A DNA stretch of 64,000 bases from Streptomyces sp. NBC_01235. Its GTDB lineage: Bacteria > Actinomycetota > Actinomycetes > Streptomycetales > Streptomycetaceae. Positions 59,846-64,000 of this stretch are shown piece after piece. The DNA lies in contig NZ_CP108513.1 in assembly GCF_035989285.1 (NCBI RefSeq), forward strand, positions 6,014,001 to 6,078,000. Reading direction: 5' to 3'. The stretch's first letter is position 1. Every line of letters begins with the position of its first letter. A program made the position numbers and the translations under genes. The notes beneath the pieces are model-generated. The model was not told where the DNA came from, did no database searches, and was given only the letters and a program-made list of their open reading frames with translations.

Positions 59846-60277
59846 ATGACTGAGAACACCGGCGTAAAGCTCGGCGGTGCGCCCGGTTCGCGCGGGCGGA
59901 CGACCATCGCCGACGTGGTGGTGGAGAAGATCGCCGGAATGGCGGCCCGGGACGTGCTCGGCGTCCATGCCCTGGGCAGCGGATTCGCCCGCTCGATGGG
60001 ATCCGTGCGGGAGCGGATGCCTGGCGCCGGCACTGGCAAGTCCGTCACGCGCGGGGTCGGTGTCGAGGTCGGAGAGCGGCAGGCTGCCATCGATCTGGAG
60101 ATCGTCGTCGACTACGGCGTCTCGATCACGGACGTGGCCGGTGCGGTGCGGGAGAACGTGATCTCCGCGGTGGAGCGGATGGCGGGTCGGGAAGTCGTTG
60201 AAGTCAACATCATGGTCAGCGACGTGAAGCTGCCCGACGAGGAGGACGAAGGGGAAGAGCGGCAGCGGATCCAGTAG
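59846..60277 (+). CDS. Asp23/Gls24 family envelope stress protein
   Basis: A protein of 143 residues. GRTTIADVVVEKIAGMAARD then VLGVHALG, GVGVEVGERQAAIDLEIVVD and VNIMVSDVKLPDE are the Asp23 core. Asp23 proteins bind the membrane through AmaP-type anchors and answer alkaline or envelope stress. The acidic tail is normal. It is first in a small operon with a DUF2273-like membrane protein. Confidence 0.93.
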   Translation: MTENTGVKLGGAPGSRGRTTIADVVVEKIAGMAARDVLGVHALGSGFARSMGSVRERMPGAGTGKSVTRGVGVEVGERQAAIDLEIVVDYGVSITDVAGAVRENVISAVERMAGREVVEVNIMVSDVKLPDEEDEGEERQRIQ

Positions 60278-60316
60278 GCCGGGGCGCAGCAGTCTGCTTG
60301 AGTCGAGGAGCGCGTG

Positions 60317-60541
60317 ATGAGCAGGGCCGTGGTGGGCTTGATGGCCGGAATGACGCTGGGGTTCGCGGCGTATTTCGGTGACTTCTGGGCTTTCCTGCTG
60401 GTGCTGGGGCTGGGCGTCGTCGGTCTCGTGGTCGGGCGGTTCACCGAAGGTGATTTCGAACCGGGCGACTTCGTCCGCCGCCGGGACCGGCAGGAGCGGA
60501 TCCGCGATGACCGGCGACGGGTCCGGGGAGACTGGCGGTAG
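60317..60541 (+). CDS. DUF2273-like small membrane protein
   Basis: A protein of 74 residues. One hydrophobic hairpin (AVVGLMAGMTLGFAAYFGDF and WAFLLVLGLGVVGLVVGRFT), then a charged cytoplasmic tail rich in Arg. DUF2273 proteins accompany Asp23 in many Gram-positive operons. ATG 60317 has GAGGAG 6 nt upstream; GTG 60314 is also possible. Its stop overlaps the next remnant (TAGTG). Confidence 0.8.
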   Translation: MSRAVVGLMAGMTLGFAAYFGDFWAFLLVLGLGVVGLVVGRFTEGDFEPGDFVRRRDRQERIRDDRRRVRGDWR

Positions 60542-60720
60542 TGACCGGTGAAGCCGGTCGGCGTCCGGGCATCCCCCGCGGGGAGCGCGGTGCGACCGCC
60601 GTCGCCGACCGGGTCGTCGCGAGGACCGCTTCCCAGGTGGCCCTTCCGTGGGCCGGACGATGTGCTGCCGGGCGCCGAGGGACGCACAGTGCGTCCCGCC
60701 GTAGCCGAGAGGCCACGTAG
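60541..60720 (+). pseudogene. Truncated second Asp23 gene
   Basis: The GTG at 60541 overlaps the previous stop. The frame reads ERGATAVADRVVARTASQVA, the start of an Asp23 domain, but then changes to low-complexity sequence (LPWAGRCAAGRRGTHSA) and stops at 60718-60720. In Streptomyces this operon normally has two Asp23 genes around the DUF2273 gene, so the second was lost by deletion or frameshift. Confidence 0.75.
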
Positions 60721-60753
60721 ATCCCGTTGGGTTCCTTCCCAGGAGGACCCGTC

Positions 60754-60924
60754 ATGATCCTCTCCCTGACCCTGCTCATCGCCGGAATCGCTCTGGTCGC
60801 CGTCGGCGCGGCCGTCGACGGCATGCTCTATCTGGCGTCCGTCGGCGTACTGATTCTCATCGCGGATCTGCTCTACCTGGTGGCCCGCTCCATCTGGCGC
60901 CACCGCCGGCGCCCGGCCCGCTGA
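60754..60924 (+). CDS. Small hydrophobic membrane protein
   Basis: A protein of 56 residues. Two membrane segments (LSLTLLIAGIALVAVGAAV, YLASVGVLILIADLLYLVA) and a basic C-terminus. RBS AGGAGG lies 5-6 nt before the ATG. It may belong to the Asp23 operon. The family name is unknown. Confidence 0.75.
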   Translation: MILSLTLLIAGIALVAVGAAVDGMLYLASVGVLILIADLLYLVARSIWRHRRRPAR

Positions 60925-61115
60925 ACGGCGCCCGAATGCCCCGGACCGGTCCGGGCCCGCTCTCCCGAGCCGCCGGCGTAGCCCGCCGGCCCGGGCGAGC
61001 GGGGGCCGTCGCATGCGGCATTTGCGACCGCGGGTGCGACCTCGGGTGCGACCTTGGTACGAAACTCCAGGTCAGCGGCCTGCTTCAGCGGGGGAGCGGT
61101 GCATCGTCGACGGAC
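60925..61115. other. Gap with a short 12-bp repeat
   Basis: About 61024-61056 a GGTGCGAC-containing unit of about 12 bp is repeated two to three times. I see no gene and no clean hairpin; the gap separates convergent genes. Confidence 0.5.
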
Positions 61116-62357
61116 TCAGTCGAGGGCGGCGAGATGACGGGCGTCGCCGCCGCGCCACTCGATGAGGAAGATGGTCGCGTCGTCGGTCGTGGTGCCGCCG
61201 CGTTCCTGTTTCAGGGTGTGGGAGAGCGCTCGTACCACCGCCCGTACCTCGATGCGGTCGCCGAGGATCCGGTTGGTCCACTCGATGAGCTGCTCCTCAC
61301 CGAACTGTTCCCCGCCGACCTGGTGCTCCTCGATCAGGCCGTCGGTGAAGCACAGCAACCGGTCCCCGCGTTGCAGTGTCCGCTCGCTGACCACCGGCTC
61401 CTCACCGCCGAAGCCGACCGGCAACGTGGTCGGGCTCTCCAGCCGGTCCACCACGGCGCGGTCACGGATCAGGAACGGAGCCGGATGGCCGGCGTTGACC
61501 CAGCGCAGCCGGCCTGTGGTGATGTCCAGGACCATCATCTGCGCGGTGACGAAGTGGTCGGGGCCGAACTGTTCGTTGATGGCCCGGTCCATGAACGCGT
61601 ACACCTGGGACAGATCGGTGCTGGCCCGTCGCGTGTGGCGATAGGCGCCGATGGCCACCGTCGCCATGGTCGCCGCGTCCAGCCCGTGGCCCATCGCGTC
61701 GATCATGGCCACGTGAAGGATGTCGCCGTTGAGGGCGTAGTCGAAGCTGTCGCCGGCCACGTCGTAGGCGGGCTCCAGGATTCCGGCCACCTCGACCTGC
61801 GGAACCGTCATCGACAGCGGGGGCAGCAACGACCACTGGATCTCCGCGGCCACGCTCATCGGGGCGCTGCGGCGGGCCTGGAAGAACAGGTCGGTGTAGG
61901 CGTCCTTGGTGACGATCATGTCCGCGACCAGACCGGCGAGTCTGCGGAGCAACCGCCGGTCGTCGTCATCGACGCTGTCCAGCGTGACGGCCATCGCACC
62001 GATCTGGTCACTGCCGTCGAGCAGCGGCAGGTACATCCGCACACTGTCGCCCTGCGGCACCTCCACCGTTCTGCGGCTCAGGAACGCCTCGCCGGCAGGG
62101 GAGTCCTCGACCGGCTCCGGGCGGCCGACCTCCAGCCTGTGGCCCGGCAGCGGCACCAGCAGCACCTGTTCGTAGTCCTGCAGCAGGATGGAGACCTCCC
62201 GCCCTCCGACCCTGGCCACCTCTTCCGCGACGAGTGGGGCGATCAACTCCGGCGGCATCTCGTGGGCCCGGTCCAGCAGCACACCCAGCAGTCGTTCGCC
62301 AAACCCCTCAGACCGGTCCACCCCGATCCGGCCCGGCTTCCGCCCACCGTCCGTCAT
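61116..62357 (-). CDS. SpoIIE-type PP2C phosphatase
   Basis: A protein of 413 residues. The N-terminal 175 residues form a GAF-like sensor (ILLQDYEQVLLVPLPGHRLE). The PP2C domain has VAGDSFDYALNGDILHVAMI (metal Asp), DAMGHGLDAATMATVAIGAY, NAGHPAPFLIRD, FTDGLIEEHQ and TDDATIFLIEW. It lacks the HATPase seen in the protein at 32459. Likely dephosphorylates an anti-anti-sigma factor. The start ATG at 62357 has GAAGGGAAG upstream; the much longer open frame above it has no coding pattern. Confidence 0.88.
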   Translation of the reverse strand: MTDGGRKPGRIGVDRSEGFGERLLGVLLDRAHEMPPELIAPLVAEEVARVGGREVSILLQDYEQVLLVPLPGHRLEVGRPEPVEDSPAGEAFLSRRTVEVPQGDSVRMYLPLLDGSDQIGAMAVTLDSVDDDDRRLLRRLAGLVADMIVTKDAYTDLFFQARRSAPMSVAAEIQWSLLPPLSMTVPQVEVAGILEPAYDVAGDSFDYALNGDILHVAMIDAMGHGLDAATMATVAIGAYRHTRRASTDLSQVYAFMDRAINEQFGPDHFVTAQMMVLDITTGRLRWVNAGHPAPFLIRDRAVVDRLESPTTLPVGFGGEEPVVSERTLQRGDRLLCFTDGLIEEHQVGGEQFGEEQLIEWTNRILGDRIEVRAVVRALSHTLKQERGGTTTDDATIFLIEWRGGDARHLAALD

Positions 62358-62765
62358 CGCTGTCTGCTTCCCTTCGGCCCGGGGCATGGGGAACCCATCG
62401 GGGTGGCTGCGTCCACGCGGTGTTCGTCGGGCGGCCCGGTGCCCCGGCCTCGTCGAACCGCAGCCGGTGCGGGCGGTGCCGACCGGAACGGCGCCGGCGC
62501 CTCCGGCACCCCGACCACGTATCCCGACGCGGTGCCCCGACACAACGCACACCGCGCCCCTCTCGGATCCACCCGGCGGGCAACGGCGATCAGCGTGGCA
62601 CGACGCCGGCGACCGGCACAGGCTCGCATCGCCGCCCGGTCCGACGAGCCGATTACGCCCTGGGCGGCATGTCGCCCCCAAACGCCGTTCACCACAAGGG
62701 GATTGGGTCGACGGAGCCCAGGCACGCCGACCGGTGGGCGTGCCTGGCCCCGGGGTACCGGTCTT
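62358..62765. other. Gap upstream of the SpoIIE gene, no gene seen
   Basis: Frames on both strands are open but lack family resemblance. It should contain the SpoIIE-gene promoter. Confidence 0.4.
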
Positions 62766-62866
62766 GGCCGAAGGGGCCGAAGGGGCCGAAGGGGCCGAAG
62801 GGGCCGAAGGGGTCGAGGGGGTCGAGGGGGTCGAAGGGGCCGAGGGGGCCGAGGGGGCCGAGGGTG
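62766..62866. repeat. 9-bp tandem repeat (GGGGCCGAA-like), about 11 copies
   Basis: Units vary at position 5-6 (GCC/GTC) and by one A/G. Minus-strand reading gives Gly-Pro-Phe/Leu repeats. The core GGCCGAA is shared with the 9-bp array at 22607. Confidence 0.9.
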
Positions 62867-62960
62867 GCCATGGCCGGCTGGTCGGTGGCGGAGTCCACGT
62901 AGATCCCTTCCAGGGAACCGATCCTGCGCCTCTCCGGGGCCACGAGGCCGTGGTCGCGAC
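62866..62960 (-). pseudogene. PRC-barrel domain remnant joined to the repeat array
   Basis: Minus-strand RDHGLVAPERRRIGSLEGIY then VDSATDQPAMATLG is the first half of a PRC-barrel domain. The second half is replaced by the 9-bp repeat, and no start with RBS fits upstream. Confidence 0.6.
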
Positions 62961-63125
62961 ACTCCGGACACCGGCGGAATGGATCATGCGCCCTGCTCCT
63001 GGCGGCCGCGTCCGTCGTGCTCCAACGACCCCGGCGTATACACACCGGGGTCGCCCTTCCGGGCCGGTCGCACGTGAGAGTGTGCCGACCCGCTTTCATG
63101 CTATGCCTGGTGCACATTTCGGGCA

Positions 63126-63464
63126 TCAGATGTTTCGCGGTTCTCGTGTCCATTCGGTTCCGCGCGGTCCGGGAAGGGCATTCGCCCAGCGGCAGCCGCG
63201 TTCCTCCAGGACCCACTGGTGATCAGCCAGGAGCGCGCGGACTCTGCTGCGCGCGGTGTCCACCGTGAGGTGGAGGCGGGTTCCGCCGGCCACCGTGCCG
63301 ACGGGACAGCTGCGCCGCTCGGACGAGGCGAAGCAGCGACGGAGAACCTCCGCGACCTGGCGGGCGGCCTCGGGGGACGAGGCGACGAGGCGCACGTCGA
63401 CGTTCCCGGGCAGAGGGCGGTTCCGTCGACTCCTCGGGGTGACGCCGTCCCGGCCTGCCCACAT
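63126..63464 (-). CDS. Small conserved protein, second member of the 35007 family
   Basis: A protein of up to 112 residues. Core VDVRLVASSPEAARQVAEVL, RRCFASSERRSCP and GTRLHLTVDTARSR aligns with the protein at 35007. It has an N-terminal extension and a different C-terminus (GCRWANALPGPRGTE). The start is uncertain. It is divergent from a DUF5994 gene, as in the first pair. Confidence 0.7.
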   Translation of the reverse strand: MWAGRDGVTPRSRRNRPLPGNVDVRLVASSPEAARQVAEVLRRCFASSERRSCPVGTVAGGTRLHLTVDTARSRVRALLADHQWVLEERGCRWANALPGPRGTEWTREPRNI

Positions 63465-63770
63465 CGCCGTAGCGGTGGGCCGCGATCCTTGCGTCGCGTA
63501 TGACCAGGCATTCTTCCCGGTAACGCGCCGTCTGGGTCACCGGGCGGGGACTTCGCCCTCGTTACCGGGCATCGTGTGCATCCGGCTCGGTGATGCTCCT
63601 CCTCTCCGGACGGCGCCTTGGGGTCGGGCCTGTCCGGAGCAGGAGCGCAAGGCCGAGGAGTACTCTGAAAGCACCGAGGATATTTCGCGCACCGGCTACC
63701 ACGCCGGTGTCGTTTTCGGCGATCGAATAGGCCGGGTCGGCCGCGGTCGGCCCGGGGCAGGGTTCGCGTC
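63465..63770. other. Divergent gap before the second DUF5994 gene
   Basis: A 306-bp gap with no credible gene. A GC-poorer stretch near 63659-63700 may be the promoter of the DUF5994 gene. Confidence 0.4.
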
Positions 63771-64000
63771 ATGACTGCGACCATTTCCCTCTCGCCGACA
63801 CACGAAGACCGGCTCTCGTCGTCCTCCCCCACTTCCTCCTCCACTTCCTCCTCTCTCCGTCTGTCGCTGGCTCCTGTCGGCGTCGCACCGGCTCTTCTGG
63901 ACGGCGCATGGTGGCCCCGCTCTCGCGATCTCGGGGCGGAACTCCCGGCCCTGACAGCGGTACTGGATCCGCTGTGGGGGCGGATCACCCGGGTCACGGT
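63771..64000 (+). CDS. Partial DUF5994 family protein, cut by the right edge
   Basis: From ATG 63771, 76 residues are visible. LRLSLAPVGVAPALLDGAWW then PRSRDLGAELPALTAVLD and WGRITRVTV match the first DUF5994 protein (35544) closely. A Ser/Thr-rich segment precedes the conserved block. The rest lies outside the window. Confidence 0.85.
   Translation, partial: MTATISLSPTHEDRLSSSSPTSSSTSSSLRLSLAPVGVAPALLDGAWWPRSRDLGAELPALTAVLDPLWGRITRVT

Noticed and set aside
60599..60720. Separate functional small gene instead of a truncated Asp23
   Set aside because: The first part clearly matches Asp23 N-termini and the rest has no conserved pattern.
62358..62987. N-terminal extension of the SpoIIE phosphatase up to 62987
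   Set aside because: The extension is Pro/Ser repeat translation of the 9-bp array with no domain; the ATG at 62357 with RBS fits the family start.

Overview
The window is very G+C-rich actinobacterial DNA. Third codon positions are almost always G or C, ribosome binding sites are AGGAGG-like and GTG/TTG starts are common. It carries Streptomyces-typical families: SCO2400-like zinc-ribbon protein, SCO5918-like protein, DUF5994, SpoIIE-type phosphatases, and a LuxR regulator gene with a rare TTA codon. I read it as a Streptomyces chromosome segment. The many broken genes, IS remnants and short tandem repeats suggest an accessory or arm-like region. No rRNA, tRNA or CRISPR array was seen.

Layout. 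1-5 kb: the regulatory edge of what looks like a contractile injection system (eCIS) locus, with a repeat protein cut by the window edge, a DUF4255/Pvc16-like protein, a small LuxR regulator and a 936-residue LAL regulator with a TTA codon. 5-11 kb: VOC proteins, a ferritin-like enzyme, small membrane proteins, an OmpR regulator and an SDR. 11-13 kb: a cold-shock module (DEAD-box helicase plus csp), repeated as a paralogous module at 29.9-31.9 kb. 13-20 kb: small lipoproteins, TerB, SCO2400-like protein, a secreted PL9-like pectate lyase with a LacI-type operator, and a Rieske oxygenase with a broken partial copy. 20-29 kb: an SDR/MerR pair bracketed by IS remnants, TetR/oxidoreductase, a sigma factor/CU044_5270 operon, hydrolase/MarR and an HxlR regulator. 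32-36 kb: a PAS-GAF-SpoIIE-HATPase phosphatase and a DUF5994 pair. 36-41 kb: TetR/aldo-keto reductase, a broken LLM oxidoreductase, HTH/hydrolase and a PIN toxin-antitoxin pair. 41-45 kb: a xylose/ribose-type ABC importer. 45-50 kb: esterase, dead MFS gene, polysaccharide deacetylase, and an ECF41 (SigJ-like) sigma factor with an FAD oxidoreductase. 50-54.4 kb: a sialidase-like lectin gene without its 5' end beside a TnpB-like element and a headless LacI gene. 54.6-58 kb: hydrolase/TetR and a deleted tyrosine integrase. 58-64 kb: a secreted protein, an Asp23 operon with a truncated second Asp23 gene, another SpoIIE phosphatase, and a second DUF5994 pair cut by the right edge.

Themes. (1) Six divergent regulator-enzyme cassettes; in most, palindromes lie in the shared promoter. 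(2) Two paralogous csp/DEAD-box modules whose leaders keep the same RNA hairpins despite sequence change; in the helicase leaders the hairpin covers the ribosome binding site. This is my strongest candidate for an undescribed regulatory element. (3) GTGA-N6-TCAC (Crp-like) boxes recur. At two distant genes the box lies exactly 24 nt upstream of the same TGTCAGGAAACGG element, which points to a shared ECF41-type regulon. (4) Heavy decay: about a dozen pseudogenes, two mobile-element insertions, and 9-, 14-, 18- and 84-bp tandem repeats.
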